From: Xanthobacteraceae bacterium
GTDB lineage: Bacteria > Pseudomonadota > Alphaproteobacteria > Rhizobiales > Xanthobacteraceae
NCBI GenBank assembly: GCA_019745775.1
Contig: JAIESR010000028.1
Coordinates: forward strand, 62,001 to 126,000
Direction of reading: 5' to 3'
DNA: 64,000 bases
Of the stretch, positions 7,412 to 16,490 are shown in pieces. Each line of letters begins with the position of its first letter. The first letter of the stretch is position 1. The notes under the pieces were generated by a model, which was given only the letters and a program-made list of their open reading frames with translations, ran no database searches and was not told where the DNA came from. The translations under genes and the position numbers were made by a program.

Positions 7412-9706
7412 ATGGGCAAACAACTGATTCCCCCGGCACCTCCGGGTCCGATCGAGGAGATCGCGCTGCGTGATGCGCTCGAAGAGCGCTATCTCGCCTA
7501 TGCGCTGTCGACGATCATGCACCGCGCGCTGCCGGATGCGCGCGACGGCCTCAAGCCGGTGCACCGGCGGCTGCTCTATGCGATGCAGCAATTGCGGCTC
7601 GATCCAGACGCCGCGTTCAAGAAATGCGCGCGCGTGGTCGGCGACGTCATCGGCAAGTTCCATCCGCACGGCGACCAGTCGGTCTATGACGCCCTGGTAA
7701 GGTTGGCGCAGGACTTCGCGCAGCGTTATCCGCTGGTCGACGGGCAGGGCAATTTCGGCAATGTCGACGGCGATAACCCGGCCGCGATGCGTTACACCGA
7801 AGCGCGCCTCACCGAAGTCGCGCGCCTGCTGATCGACGGCATCGACGAGGACGCGATCGATTTCCGGCCGACCTATGACGGCTCGGAGAACGAGCCGGTG
7901 GTGATGCCGGGCGCGTTTCCCAATCTGCTCGCCAACGGCTCGCAGGGCATCGCCGTCGGCATGGCGACCGCGATCCCGCCGCACAACGCCGCCGAGCTGT
8001 GCGACGCCGCGCTGTTCCTGATCGACAATCCCAATGCGCGTTCGAAGACGCTCCTGAAGTATGTGCAGGGCCCGGATTTCCCGACCGGCGGCATCATCGT
8101 CGACAACCGCGAGGCCATCGCCGAGGCCTACGCGACCGGCCGCGGTTCGTTCCGCGTGCGCGCGCGCTGGCACAAGGAAGATACCGGCCGCGGCACCTAC
8201 CTGATCGTCATCACGGAAGTGCCGTGGATGGTGCAGAAGGGGCGGCTGGTCGAGAAGCTCGCGGAGCTGCTGAACGAGCGCAAGCTGCCGCTGGTCGCAG
8301 ACGTGCGCGACGAGTCGGCGGAGGACATCCGCCTGGTGATCGAGCCGAAGTCGCGCTCGGTCGATCCGGCGCTGGTGATGGAGTCGCTGTTCCGGTCGAG
8401 CGAGCTCGAGAGCCGCATCCCGCTCAACATGAACGTGCTGGTGAAGGGCCGCATCCCGAAGGTCGTCGGCCTCGCCGAAGCGCTCTCGGAGTGGCTCGCG
8501 CACCGGCGCGAGGTGCTGGTGCGGCGCTCGAAATTCCGCCTCGACAAGATCGAGCACCGCCTGGAAGTGCTGGGCGGCTATCTGATCGCCTATCTCAACC
8601 TCGATGAGGTCATCAGGATCATCCGCACCGAGGACGAGCCCAAGCCGGTTCTGATGAAGCGGTTCAAGCTCACCGACGTGCAGGCCGACGCGATCCTCAA
8701 CATGCGGCTGCGCAATTTGCGCAAGCTCGAGGAGATGGAGATCCGGCAGGAGGATAAGGACCTTCGCAAGGAGCGTTCCGACCTCAAGAAGCTCCTGGGC
8801 TCCGAGGCGGAGCAGTGGAAGACCGTCGCCGGCGAGATCAAGCAGATCCGCGAGACGTTCGGGCCGAAGACCAAGCTCGGCAAGCGCCGCACCACCTTCG
8901 CCGAAGCGCCGCAGCACGACGAGGCCGCGATCGAGGAGGCGATGGTCGAGCGCGAGCCGATCACCGTCGTGGTGTCGGAAAAGGGCTGGATCCGCGCGCT
9001 GCGCGGCCACGTCACCGATCTTTCGGGCGTGGCGTTCAAGGCCGACGACGCGCTCAAGTTTGCGTTCCCGGCCGAGACCACCTCGAAGATCCTGGTGTTC
9101 GCCACCAATGGCCGCTTCTACACGCTCGACGGCTCGAAGCTGCCGGGCGGGCGCGGCCATGGCGAGCCGGTGCGGCTGTTCATCGATCTCGAGCAGACCC
9201 ATGATCTCGTCACGGTGCTGCGCCACGAGGGCGGCCGCAAGTTCCTGGTCGCGAGCGCGCAGGGCAGGGGCTTCGTGGTCGCCGAGGACGAGTGCATGGC
9301 CAACACGCGCAAGGGCAAGCAGGTGCTCAACGTCAAGCCGCCGGACACCGCGCGCGCCTTCACGGTCGTGGACGGCGAGCTGGTTGCGACCATCGGCGAG
9401 AACCGCAAGATGGTGATCTTCCCGCTCGATCAGGTGCCGGAGCTCGGCCGCGGCCGCGGCGTGCGGCTACAGCGCTACAAGGACGGCACGCTCTCGGACG
9501 TGAAGACCTTCAAGGGCGCCGACGGCCTGACCTGGATCGACGGCGGCGGCCGCACCTTCAATCTGACGCTCAAGGAGCTCGCCGCCTGGCGCGGCAACCG
9601 CAGCGACGCCGGCCGCGTGCGTCCCGATCGCTTCCTGACCAACAACAAGTTCGGCTCCGTGCTGGTCAACGGCAACGGCAGCGGCAAGAACGGCGATAAG
9701 AATTGA
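7412..9706 (+). CDS. parC: DNA topoisomerase IV subunit A
   Basis: ParC cleaves and rejoins DNA in the ParC2ParE2 enzyme that unlinks daughter chromosomes. The 764-residue protein has the N-terminal winged-helix region ([19 protein letters not shown]), the catalytic Tyr128 in AMRYTEARL, and a coiled coil (about residues 445-490). The C-terminal beta-propeller lacks the GyrA box (QRRGGRG), which separates it from GyrA; the nearest equivalent is [15 protein letters not shown] start at the ATG at 7412 ([10 protein letters not shown]) because upstream residues of the open frame do not resemble the family. Its ribosome binding site is weak. Confidence 0.94.
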   Translation: MGKQLIPPAPPGPIEEIALRDALEERYLAYALSTIMHRALPDARDGLKPVHRRLLYAMQQLRLDPDAAFKKCARVVGDVIGKFHPHGDQSVYDALVRLAQDFAQRYPLVDGQGNFGNVDGDNPAAMRYTEARLTEVARLLIDGIDEDAIDFRPTYDGSENEPVVMPGAFPNLLANGSQGIAVGMATAIPPHNAAELCDAALFLIDNPNARSKTLLKYVQGPDFPTGGIIVDNREAIAEAYATGRGSFRVRARWHKEDTGRGTYLIVITEVPWMVQKGRLVEKLAELLNERKLPLVADVRDESAEDIRLVIEPKSRSVDPALVMESLFRSSELESRIPLNMNVLVKGRIPKVVGLAEALSEWLAHRREVLVRRSKFRLDKIEHRLEVLGGYLIAYLNLDEVIRIIRTEDEPKPVLMKRFKLTDVQADAILNMRLRNLRKLEEMEIRQEDKDLRKERSDLKKLLGSEAEQWKTVAGEIKQIRETFGPKTKLGKRRTTFAEAPQHDEAAIEEAMVEREPITVVVSEKGWIRALRGHVTDLSGVAFKADDALKFAFPAETTSKILVFATNGRFYTLDGSKLPGGRGHGEPVRLFIDLEQTHDLVTVLRHEGGRKFLVASAQGRGFVVAEDECMANTRKGKQVLNVKPPDTARAFTVVDGELVATIGENRKMVIFPLDQVPELGRGRGVRLQRYKDGTLSDVKTFKGADGLTWIDGGGRTFNLTLKELAAWRGNRSDAGRVRPDRFLTNNKFGSVLVNGNGSGKNGDKN

Positions 9707-9715
9707 GCCCGGCGC

Positions 9716-9731
9716 CGGCGCTTTCGCGCCG
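9716..9731 (+). terminator. Hairpin just after parC
   Basis: CGGCGC, loop TTTC, GCGCCG, ten bases after the parC stop. It is GC-rich without a T-run, so terminator function is likely but not certain. Confidence 0.45.
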
Positions 9732-9889
9732 CGGGGGAGAGGGCACAATAACGAGTGCCGCGCTCGCGTCTCGAAATTGCGCCGAGAGCCTGATGATAAC
9801 CTGTGCATGGCGTTTTGCGGTGGCGCCGCACGAACTCTACTTTTCCCGCCGGGCTATCCAACGACGTATGCACATCTCGCCGAAGTAAT

Positions 9890-9917
9890 TTGACCTTTGC
9901 TTGGTTCCTCCTATCGT
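9890..9917 (+). promoter_or_regulatory. Promoter-like site ahead of a structured intergenic region
   Basis: TTGACC (9890-9895), a 16-base spacer, then TATCGT (9912-9917) fit a housekeeping sigma promoter reading rightwards. No open frame starts soon after it. The expected start site (about 9924) falls at the 5' side of a long-range stem, so it may drive a non-coding RNA. Confidence 0.45.
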
Positions 9918-9923
9918 CTTGGC

Positions 9924-10097
9924 GTCCCACTCACGAGGGCGTCTTCCGACGAGGTGCCGTAATCGGAGCGGGACGCGGTGTCCTGCGTGCACCGCACGTA
10001 ACCGCGCTGCCGAATGCGCTCGAGCGCCACCGCCCATGCGCCACGAAGAGCGGGAAATGCATCCAGGTCACCGTCGAAGGCCGCGCATGAGTGGTAA
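9924..10097 (+). ncRNA. Candidate rod-shaped structured RNA (6S-like by shape)
   Basis: About 174 bases of a 728-base gap between parC and sitA can fold on themselves. Pairs readable by hand are 9927-9933 with 10088-10094 (CCACTCA/TGAGTGG), 9934-9935 with 10084-10085, 9938-9940 with 10080-10082, 9943-9945 with 10077-10079, 9947-9950 with 10073-10076, 9953-9956 with 10069-10072, and 9957-9958 with 10066-10067: about 25 pairs with small bulges. The interior holds further hairpins (for example 9985-9990 with 9994-9999). Size and a long closing stem recall 6S RNA, but I cannot match a 6S consensus. The rest of the gap has no gene I can support. Confidence 0.42.
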
Positions 10098-10306
10098 GAG
10101 CCGTAAGAATGTAAGTTTCGACCTAAGCCAATGATTATCTTCAAGAATATCTTACACCCCAACCTTACGCCCGGCGCCGGCAGTGAAGGAGACGCCGGCG
10201 GCCCCCGCCGGCCCCGTGGGGTAACCGGGTTGCATTCGGCGGTACTTGTTTGTTCGGCGGGCGGCCTAACTGCTGGTTTCGCAACATCATTTCCGCCGTG
10301 GAGTTA

Positions 10307-10323
10307 TTGCGAACCATTCGCAA
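10307..10323. promoter_or_regulatory. Perfect palindrome upstream of sitA, Mur/Fur-type operator candidate
   Basis: TTGCGAA-CCA-TTCGCAA is a perfect 7-3-7 inverted repeat, with another TTCGCAA half site at 10278-10284. Its core resembles TGCAAAT-type sites bound by Mur, the manganese-responsive Fur homologue of rhizobia, upstream of sit genes. It lies just before a TTGACA box. Confidence 0.5.
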
Positions 10324-10327
10324 CAGC

Positions 10328-10355
10328 CTTGACAATGGGCTTTGCGGCTGTCAAG
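10328..10355. promoter_or_regulatory. TTGACA box inside a 7-bp inverted repeat, likely sitA promoter region
   Basis: CTTGACA (10328-10334) and TGTCAAG (10349-10355) are perfect inverted copies separated by 14 bases. TTGACA at 10329-10334 is a consensus -35 hexamer. The region 16-18 bases downstream (TCAAGTG) is a poor -10, so the exact start is unclear. Confidence 0.4.
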
Positions 10356-10359
10356 TGAG

Positions 10360-10374
10360 TGCGAATAATTTGCA
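10360..10374. promoter_or_regulatory. Second Mur/Fur-like operator candidate upstream of sitA
   Basis: TGCGAAT-A-ATTTGCA is a 7-1-7 inverted repeat with one mismatch and is AT-rich against its surroundings. It matches the general form of manganese-responsive sites known from rhizobial sitABCD promoters. Lying downstream of the -35/-10 region, it would suit repression. Confidence 0.5.
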
Positions 10375-10434
10375 GTTGCAGCTGTTCCGGGGCGGGCCTC
10401 GGACAAGCAGTTGGCGTTGGAGAGGTTAAGACAG

Positions 10435-11358
10435 ATGACGACGATTTCGATGGGTCGCCGGCTCCTCGTCGGAGCATTTGCCGCTTTGCTGGTCGCCGCC
10501 TGCCTGCAAGGCTCCGCATCGGCGGAGGGCGCGAAGAAAAAGCCGTTCCGCGTGGTGACGACCTTCACCGTCATCCAGGACATCGCGCAGAACGTGGCCG
10601 GCGACAAAGCCATCGTCGACTCGATCACGCGGCCGGGCGCCGAGATCCACGACTACCAGCCGACGCCGCTCGACATCGTGAAAGCGCAGGCCGCCGACCT
10701 CGTACTGTGGAACGGCTTCAATCTCGAGCGCTGGTTCGAGCGCTTCTTCCAGAACGTGAAAGACGTGCCCAGCGTGGTCGTGACCGAAGGCATCGAGCCG
10801 CTCGGGATCACGGAAGGTCCGTACAACGGCAAGCCCAATCCGCACGCCTGGATGTCGCCGAAGAACGCGCTGGTCTATGTCGAGAACATCCGCAAGGCGC
10901 TCTCGAAATACGATCCAGCGAATGCCGAGGCCTATGCCAAGAACGCTGCCGAATATTCGGCGCAGATCAGGGCGCTCGACGAGCCGCTGCGCAAGCGGCT
11001 TTCGGCGATCCCGAAGAACCAGCGCTGGCTGGTCTCGAGCGAGGGCGCGTTCAGCTATCTCACCCGCGACTATGACATGCGCGAAGCCTACCTGTGGCCG
11101 ATCAATGCCGACGAGCAGGGCACGCCGCAGCAGGTCCGTCGCGTGATCGACCTCGTGCGCAAGAACAAGATCCCCGTGGTGTTCAGCGAGAGCACCATCT
11201 CCGATCGCGCCGCGCGGCAGGTCGCGCGCGAGACCGGCGCGCGCTATGGTGGCGTGCTCTATGTCGACTCGCTCAGCGCGGCCGGCGGCCCGGTGCCGAC
11301 CTATCTCGATCTGCTCAAGGTGACGGTCGAGACCATCGCAAAGGGATTTGGTCGTTGA
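10435..11358 (+). CDS. sitA: Manganese/iron ABC transporter substrate-binding protein, SitA type
   Basis: Periplasmic cluster A-I binding protein that delivers Mn(II) or Fe(II) to the SitBCD importer. The 307-residue product has a signal peptide (hydrophobic run ending near the lipobox-like VAACLQG). The four expected ligands are visible: His in EIHDYQP, His in NPHAWMSP, Glu in SSEGAFSY and Asp in YVDSLS. The His-rich loop of zinc-specific ZnuA is absent, which favours Mn/Fe. GAGAGG lies nine bases before the ATG at 10435. Palindromes upstream suggest Mur/Fur control. The stop overlaps the TTG start of sitB. Confidence 0.9.
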   Translation: MTTISMGRRLLVGAFAALLVAACLQGSASAEGAKKKPFRVVTTFTVIQDIAQNVAGDKAIVDSITRPGAEIHDYQPTPLDIVKAQAADLVLWNGFNLERWFERFFQNVKDVPSVVVTEGIEPLGITEGPYNGKPNPHAWMSPKNALVYVENIRKALSKYDPANAEAYAKNAAEYSAQIRALDEPLRKRLSAIPKNQRWLVSSEGAFSYLTRDYDMREAYLWPINADEQGTPQQVRRVIDLVRKNKIPVVFSESTISDRAARQVARETGARYGGVLYVDSLSAAGGPVPTYLDLLKVTVETIAKGFGR

Positions 11359-12254
11359 ACGCACTCACCGAGACGCATCGCATCGCCGGCGACCAGGTGC
11401 CGAACGGCGCCAGCATCTCGGTGCGCAATCTCAGCGTGACCTACGCCAACGGCTTCACCGCCGTGCACGATGCGTCGTTCGAGCTCGACCCCGGCACCAT
11501 CTGCGCGCTGGTCGGGGTCAACGGCAGCGGGAAATCGACGATCTTCAAGGCGATCATGGGCTTCGTGCGCCCATCGGCCGGCGACGTGCGCCTGTGCGGC
11601 ATGGGCGTCGACGAGGCGCTGAAGAAGAACATCGTCGCCTATGTGCCGCAGAGCGAGGACGTCGACTGGAATTTCCCGGTGCTGGTCGAGACCGTGGTGA
11701 TGATGGGGCGCTACGGCCATATGAACTTCCTGCGCATGCCCTCGCGCGCCGACCGCTACAAGGTCGACGAGGCGCTGGAGCGCGTCGGCATGAGTGCCTA
11801 CCGCGACCGCCAGATCGGCGAGCTCTCCGGCGGCCAGAAGAAGCGCGTGTTCCTGGCGCGCTCGCTGGCGCAGGAGGGCAGGATCATCCTGCTCGACGAG
11901 CCGTTCACCGGCATCGACGTCAAGACCGAGGCCGCGATCATCGGCCTGCTGCGGGAGCTGCGCGCCTCCGGCCACCTCATGCTGGTGTCGACCCACAATC
12001 TCGGCAGCGTGCCGGATTTCTGCGACCAGGTGGTGCTGCTGAACCGCACCGTGCTGGCCGCCGGGCCGACCGCCGAGGTGTTCACCCAGGCCAACCTCGA
12101 ACGCGCCTTCGGCGGCGTGCTGCGCAACTTCCAGCTCGGCGGCCCTGCGCTGCACGATGACGACGACGCGCGGCAGGTGACCGTGCTGACCGACGACGAG
12201 CGGCCGCTGGTGTTCTACGGCGACAAGACGCGCAAGGGCGAGGACGGGAGATGA
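11355..12254 (+). CDS. sitB: Manganese/iron ABC transporter ATP-binding protein, SitB type
   Basis: Cytosolic ATPase of the importer, 299 residues. Walker A is GVNGSGKST (about 54-62), the signature is LSGGQKKR (about 157), Walker B IILLDEP (about 177) and the switch His is in STHN. I use the TTG at 11355 because it overlaps the sitA stop (TTGA) and has AAAGGG upstream; a GTG at 11421 is the alternative, but it would remove part of the N-terminal region. The last 35 residues are an acidic tail. A palindromic repeat follows before sitC. Confidence 0.9.
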   Translation: MNALTETHRIAGDQVPNGASISVRNLSVTYANGFTAVHDASFELDPGTICALVGVNGSGKSTIFKAIMGFVRPSAGDVRLCGMGVDEALKKNIVAYVPQSEDVDWNFPVLVETVVMMGRYGHMNFLRMPSRADRYKVDEALERVGMSAYRDRQIGELSGGQKKRVFLARSLAQEGRIILLDEPFTGIDVKTEAAIIGLLRELRASGHLMLVSTHNLGSVPDFCDQVVLLNRTVLAAGPTAEVFTQANLERAFGGVLRNFQLGGPALHDDDDARQVTVLTDDERPLVFYGDKTRKGEDGR

Positions 12255-12273
12255 CGGCGACATCGCGCAGCGC

Positions 12274-12443
12274 CGTAGGGTGGGCAAAGGCGCGATCCGC
12301 GAGTGGCGCGCTGTCCGCGGGCACGATGCAGCGCCGTGCCCACCATGATCACGAGCTCATACGAGCGGTCCGTGGTGGGCACGGCGCGCCGTCGATGTTG
12401 GGCGCGTGGAAACGCTGGGCAACGCGCCTTTGCCCACCCTACG
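12274..12443. repeat. Palindromic intergenic repeat (REP/MITE-like) between sitB and sitC
   Basis: A perfect 21-bp inverted repeat closes the element: 12274-12294 (starting CGTAGGGTGGGCAAAGG) and 12423-12443 (ending CCTTTGCCCACCCTACG). Inside is a second perfect 15-bp inverted repeat, GCGCCGTGCCCACCA (12331-12345) with its complement at 12373-12387. The GTAGGGTGGGCAAAG end is, from memory, common between genes in Bradyrhizobium-like genomes. No open frame for a transposase. Confidence 0.85.
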
Positions 12444-12465
12444 ATCGACCCGCGCGAGCGCGACC

Positions 12466-13335
12466 ATGACCGAGCTGCTCGGTGAACTGATCGTGCCGTT
12501 CGGCTACAACTACATGCTGAAAGCCATGTGGGTGAGCGCGCTGGTCGGGGGCGTCTGCGCCTTCCTCTCGGCCTATCTGATGCTCAAGGGCTGGTCGCTG
12601 ATGGGCGACGCGCTCGCCCATTCGATCGTGCCGGGGGTGGCCGCGGCCTACATCCTCGGCGCGCCGTTCGCGATCGGCGCCTTCTTCGCCGGCATCCTGG
12701 CGTCGCTCGGCATGAATTTCGTGAAGCAGCAGACGCGGCTGCGCGAGGATGCGGTGATCGGCCTCGTCTTCACCTCGCTGTTCGCGCTCGGTCTGCTGAT
12801 GGCCTCGATCTGGCCGACCTCGGTCTCGATCCAGACCATCGTGCTCGGCAATATCCTCGCCATCGCCGACGAAGACGTCGTGCAGGTCGCGATCATCGCC
12901 GGCGTCACGCTCCTCATCATGGTCTTCATCTGGAAGGACCTGATGGTGACGTTCTTCGACGAGAACCACGCCCGCTCGATCGGGCTCAACACCACGCTGC
13001 TGAAAGTGATCTTCTTCACGCTGCTCAGCGCCTGCACGGTGGCGGCGTTGCAGACCGTCGGCGCCTGCCTCGTCATCGCGATGGTGGTGACGCCCGGCGC
13101 CACCGCCTATCTGCTCACCGACCGTTTCGGCCGGCTCATCGTCATCAGCGTGGCGCTTGGCGTCGCCACCAGCTTCGTCGGCGCCTATATCAGCTACTTC
13201 CTCGACGGCGCGACCGGCGGCGTGATCGTCACCTTGCAGACCTTGCTGTTTCTTGCCGCGTTCTTCTTCGCCCCCAAGCATGGCCTGATCGCCGCGCGCC
13301 GCCGGCGCATGACCGCGACGGAGGCCGCGGCATGA
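12466..13335 (+). CDS. sitC: Manganese/iron ABC transporter permease, SitC type
   Basis: Inner-membrane permease of the ABC-3 family, 289 residues with about eight hydrophobic segments. The conserved LMLKGWSLMGDALAHSIVPG motif lies near residues 34-54 and VVTPGATAYLL in the C-terminal half. The ATG at 12466 gives the usual N-terminus; the ribosome binding site is poor, and the gene starts only 23 bases after a palindromic repeat, so translation may be set apart from sitB. It overlaps sitD by four bases. Confidence 0.88.
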   Translation: MTELLGELIVPFGYNYMLKAMWVSALVGGVCAFLSAYLMLKGWSLMGDALAHSIVPGVAAAYILGAPFAIGAFFAGILASLGMNFVKQQTRLREDAVIGLVFTSLFALGLLMASIWPTSVSIQTIVLGNILAIADEDVVQVAIIAGVTLLIMVFIWKDLMVTFFDENHARSIGLNTTLLKVIFFTLLSACTVAALQTVGACLVIAMVVTPGATAYLLTDRFGRLIVISVALGVATSFVGAYISYFLDGATGGVIVTLQTLLFLAAFFFAPKHGLIAARRRRMTATEAAA

Positions 13336-14207
13336 ACGTGCTGTACGACTGGATCGCGGTGCCGCTCGCCTATCCGTTCATGCAGCGCGCGCTGGTGGTG
13401 TCGGTGCTGGTGGCGGCGGTGTGCGCGGTGCTGTCCTGCTACCTGGTGCTCAAGGGCTGGTCGCTGATGGGTGATGCGATCTCGCACGCGGTGCTGCCCG
13501 GCATCGTGCTCGCCTATGTGATCGGCCTGCCGCTCGCGGTGGGCGCGTTCGTCGCCGGGCTCTCCTGCGCGCTGTTCACCGGTTATCTCAAGGAGAACAG
13601 CCGCATCAAGGAAGACACGGTGATGGGCATCGTGTTTTCCGGCATGTTCGGCTTCGGCCTCGTCATGTTTACCAAAGTCGAGACCGACCAGCATCTGTTG
13701 CACATCCTGTTCGGCAATGTGCTGGGCGTGACCGTGCGGGACCTGATCGAGACCGCGATCGTCGCCGGCGGAACGCTCGCGGTCGTGCTGCTCAAGCGCC
13801 GCGATCTCCTGCTTTATTGCTTCGATCCCAACCATGCGCGCTCGATCGGGCTGCCGGTGAGGGTGCTGCACTACGGCCTGCTGATCCTGCTTTCGCTCAC
13901 CATCGTCGCATCGCTGAAGGCGGTCGGCATCATCCTGGTGATCGCGATGCTGATCGCGCCGGGCGCCACCGCCTACATGCTGACCTCGAGCTTCGAGCGC
14001 ATGCTGGCGATCGCCACCGCGGTGGCGACGTTCTCGGCCGCGTTCGGCACCATCGTCAGCTTCCACATCGACGGCGCGACCGGTGCCTGCATCGTGCTGG
14101 TGCAGGCCGCGATGTTCGTGCTGGCGATGCTGTTCGCCCCGAAGCACGGATTGATCTGGAAGGGCCGGCGCAGGGTCGACGCGCCGGCGGCGTCGGCATT
14201 GGGTTAA
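13332..14207 (+). CDS. sitD: Manganese/iron ABC transporter permease, SitD type
   Basis: Second ABC-3 family permease, 291 residues and about eight membrane segments, sharing the motif YLVLKGWSLMGDAISHAVLPG and the C-terminal IAPGATAYMLT with sitC. A heterodimer of SitC and SitD would form the channel. The ATG overlaps the sitC stop (ATGA), so it is translationally coupled. Its end overlaps the convergent CoA transferase gene by four bases, leaving no room for a shared terminator. Confidence 0.88.
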   Translation: MNVLYDWIAVPLAYPFMQRALVVSVLVAAVCAVLSCYLVLKGWSLMGDAISHAVLPGIVLAYVIGLPLAVGAFVAGLSCALFTGYLKENSRIKEDTVMGIVFSGMFGFGLVMFTKVETDQHLLHILFGNVLGVTVRDLIETAIVAGGTLAVVLLKRRDLLLYCFDPNHARSIGLPVRVLHYGLLILLSLTIVASLKAVGIILVIAMLIAPGATAYMLTSSFERMLAIATAVATFSAAFGTIVSFHIDGATGACIVLVQAAMFVLAMLFAPKHGLIWKGRRRVDAPAASALG

Positions 14208-15601
14208 CGTGGCCAGGCCGGCGGATGGGTGCCGAGCGGCACGGACGGGCGCGTCCAACGCGGCGGCGTTTCGCTCATGGTCGCGGCGTGGCGCACGGTC
14301 GTGATGCGGCCGAAACCGGAATCCATGTCTTCGAGGCGGTCGCGCACGTCGTCGAAGCCTGGATCGGGGAGGGCGAGCCCGTCGACGCGCCCGAGCGAGC
14401 GCAGCCACTGGGCGGTCTGCGCCAGCGAGAGCCGCGCGTGCCAGCTCCCGCCTTCCTGCGTCCGGCGTGCGAGCGCGGTCATTGCGGCAAACGCCATCAG
14501 TTGGCCGGTGGCGTGGTCGATCACCTGCGCCGGCAGCGGCTTCGGCGTGGCGGCGCCGGCGGCTTCCGCCTCGGCGACATTGAGGCCGTTGGCATTCTGC
14601 ACGAGCGAGTCGAAGCCACGCCGTCCGGCCCAGGGTCCTTCATGGCCGTAGGCGCAGAGCGAGACGCAGACGATGCCGGGGCGGATGCGTGCCGCGTCCT
14701 GCGGGCCAAAGCCGTGGCCGGCGATGGCGCCGGGCCGGTAGCCCTGCACGAAGACGTCGGCCTCCTTGAGCAGGTCGGTGAGAGCTGCGCGGCCGTCAGG
14801 GGTGCGCAGATCGATGGCGGTCGAGAGCTTGCCGCGGCCGTTGTCGATGACCAGCGGCGCCATCGAGGGGAGGTGGCGCGACGTCACCAGCAGCACGTCG
14901 GCGCCATGCGACGCGAGCATACGGCCGCACACCGGTCCCGCGATCACGCGCGTCATGTCGAGAACACGAATGCCGGCCAGCGGACGGTCGCCGGGCGGCA
15001 ACGGCCGCGGCGGCGCATCGCCGGTGCGCTCGATGGTGAACAGCGGCAGGCCCGGAATGACGCGCCCCTGCGGATGCGCGTCCCACTCCGCGAACGAGCG
15101 ACTCATGGTCCCGACCAGCCCGGCCGCGGCGGAGGCCGTCTCATAGGCTTCCGCATCCCAGCCCGCCAGCGCCTTCGCCACCGCGGCGCGATCGTGCTCG
15201 CAGCCGAGCAGCTTAAGCACGCCGTCGCGGTGATGCGGGAAATTGGCGTGGATGCGGACGAAACGGCCGTCGCGGCAGCGATAGATGCCGTGGATGCGGT
15301 CCATGTATTCCGGCGCCGGCTTGCCGTTGACCTGCAGATAGCGCTCGCTGCGAAACTCGATGGCGGCGTCGCGCATCGCGACGCTGACGCGCTGTTGCCG
15401 TCCGCTGCGCAAACGCCACAGCTCGGCGGCCGCGAGCGCGCCGGCGGCAATCGTCGTCTGCGCCAGCGTGCCGACGGCAAAGGACGAAGGGAGCGCCGGC
15501 TCCGTGCCGGTAAGCTCGACGCCGCCGAGCGCGCCGGCCGGATGCCCGGCGAAGCGCCAGAGATCGGCAAGAACCGTCCGAGGATGCGGTGCGGTCATCA
15601 T
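14204..15601 (-). CDS. CoA transferase, CaiB/BaiF family (permuted-looking)
   Basis: Family III CoA transferases move CoA between carboxylic acids through an aspartyl-CoA thioester. The normal N-terminal motif (IRVLDMTRVIAGPVCGRMLASHGADV) appears only at residues 211-236 of 465, and the catalytic Asp is probably Asp331 in RRGFDSLVQ. The first 200 residues resemble the part that normally follows (SGRQQRVSVAMRDAA, then DGRFVRIHAN and SFAEWDAHPQGRV). The order therefore looks circularly permuted or fused. Substrate unknown. It overlaps the convergent sitD by four bases; bpt lies 24 bases upstream and may be co-transcribed. Confidence 0.82.
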   Translation of the reverse strand: MMTAPHPRTVLADLWRFAGHPAGALGGVELTGTEPALPSSFAVGTLAQTTIAAGALAAAELWRLRSGRQQRVSVAMRDAAIEFRSERYLQVNGKPAPEYMDRIHGIYRCRDGRFVRIHANFPHHRDGVLKLLGCEHDRAAVAKALAGWDAEAYETASAAAGLVGTMSRSFAEWDAHPQGRVIPGLPLFTIERTGDAPPRPLPPGDRPLAGIRVLDMTRVIAGPVCGRMLASHGADVLLVTSRHLPSMAPLVIDNGRGKLSTAIDLRTPDGRAALTDLLKEADVFVQGYRPGAIAGHGFGPQDAARIRPGIVCVSLCAYGHEGPWAGRRGFDSLVQNANGLNVAEAEAAGAATPKPLPAQVIDHATGQLMAFAAMTALARRTQEGGSWHARLSLAQTAQWLRSLGRVDGLALPDPGFDDVRDRLEDMDSGFGRITTVRHAATMSETPPRWTRPSVPLGTHPPAWPR

Positions 15602-15625
15602 GCAAGCCGCTCGCGCAACAGGGGC

Positions 15626-16375
15626 CTACGCGTCGACCCGTTTCCAGCCGTCGCTGGACAGCCGCTGCTGCGGCAGGAAGCGGCCCTTGTAGTCCATCTT
15701 GCGCGAGCCCCGCACCCAGTAGCCGAGATAGACGTAGGGAAGGCCCATGTGCTTCGCGCGCGCGATGTGGTCGAGGATCATGAAGGTGCCGAGCGACCGG
15801 AAGCGCTGGTCGGCGTCGAAATAGGAGTAGACCATCGAGAGCCCGTCGCCGAGCACGTCGGTGAGTGCGACGGCGAGCAGCTCGCCCGCACCGCGGCCGT
15901 TGATCGAGCTGTCGGGACCGCGCCTGCGGTACTCGACAATGCGAGTCTCGACATGGCTGTCCTCGACCATCATGGCGTAGTCGAGCACGGTCATGTCGGC
16001 CATGCCGCCGTCACGGTGGCGCAGGTCGAGATACGAGCGGAAGACGGAGTACTGTTCCGAGGTCGGCACCGCTGCGCGCAGGTCGCCGATCAGGTCGGCG
16101 TTGCGCTGCTGGATGCGGCGCGTGCTGCGCGACGGCTGGAATTCATCGACGATCACGCGCACCGATACGCAGGCGCGGCAGGTCTCGCAGGCAGGCCGAT
16201 AGGCGATCGACTGGCTGCGGCGGAAGCCGCCATGGGTGAGCAGGTCGTTGAGCTCGGCCGCCCGCTCGCCGACCAGGTGCGTGAACACCTTCCGCTCTTC
16301 GTGTCCGGGCAGATAGGGGCACGGCGACGGCGCGGTCAGGTAGAATTGCGGGGTGTTGCGTGAATGCTGTGTCAC
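15626..16375 (-). CDS. bpt: Aspartate/glutamate leucyltransferase Bpt
   Basis: Bpt transfers Leu from Leu-tRNA to proteins with N-terminal Asp or Glu, marking them for ClpAP degradation (N-end rule). The 249-residue product begins with [15 protein letters not shown], then [23 protein letters not shown] with the conserved Cys cluster. The GNAT-like C-terminal half contains [16 protein letters not shown] and [17 protein letters not shown]. These are typical of the ATE1-like family in proteobacteria, where the substrate is Leu rather than Arg. Confidence 0.92.
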   Translation of the reverse strand: MTQHSRNTPQFYLTAPSPCPYLPGHEERKVFTHLVGERAAELNDLLTHGGFRRSQSIAYRPACETCRACVSVRVIVDEFQPSRSTRRIQQRNADLIGDLRAAVPTSEQYSVFRSYLDLRHRDGGMADMTVLDYAMMVEDSHVETRIVEYRRRGPDSSINGRGAGELLAVALTDVLGDGLSMVYSYFDADQRFRSLGTFMILDHIARAKHMGLPYVYLGYWVRGSRKMDYKGRFLPQQRLSSDGWKRVDA

Positions 16376-16490
16376 GGAAACCTAAACGGTCCTTCTGCGG
16401 CGGCGGATTCGCTCCCGAACGCGGTAGGATCACCCGACCGGGCCGTCCAGTCAAACGGCTTTGCGGCTCAGGTTCGATGGACGTCGCGGA

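Noticed and set aside
6855-7427. Plus-strand frame rich in Met, Val and Pro opposite the His-rich gene
   Set aside because: It is the complement of the His codons. The minus strand has a signal peptide, a ribosome binding site and a paralogue next to it; this frame has none.
7268-9226. 652-codon open frame on the minus strand
   Set aside because: Antisense to parC, which has its full set of motifs in the other strand.
9911-10162. Minus-strand frame with RIRQRGYVRCTQD, faintly like an amino-acid binding protein
   Set aside because: No signal peptide, no ribosome binding site, and the resemblance covers only a dozen residues. The region is better explained by RNA structure.
13817-16363. 848-codon open frame on the plus strand
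   Set aside because: It covers the end of sitD and lies antisense to the CoA transferase and bpt, both well supported. Composition is Arg/Ala/His-rich and meaningless.
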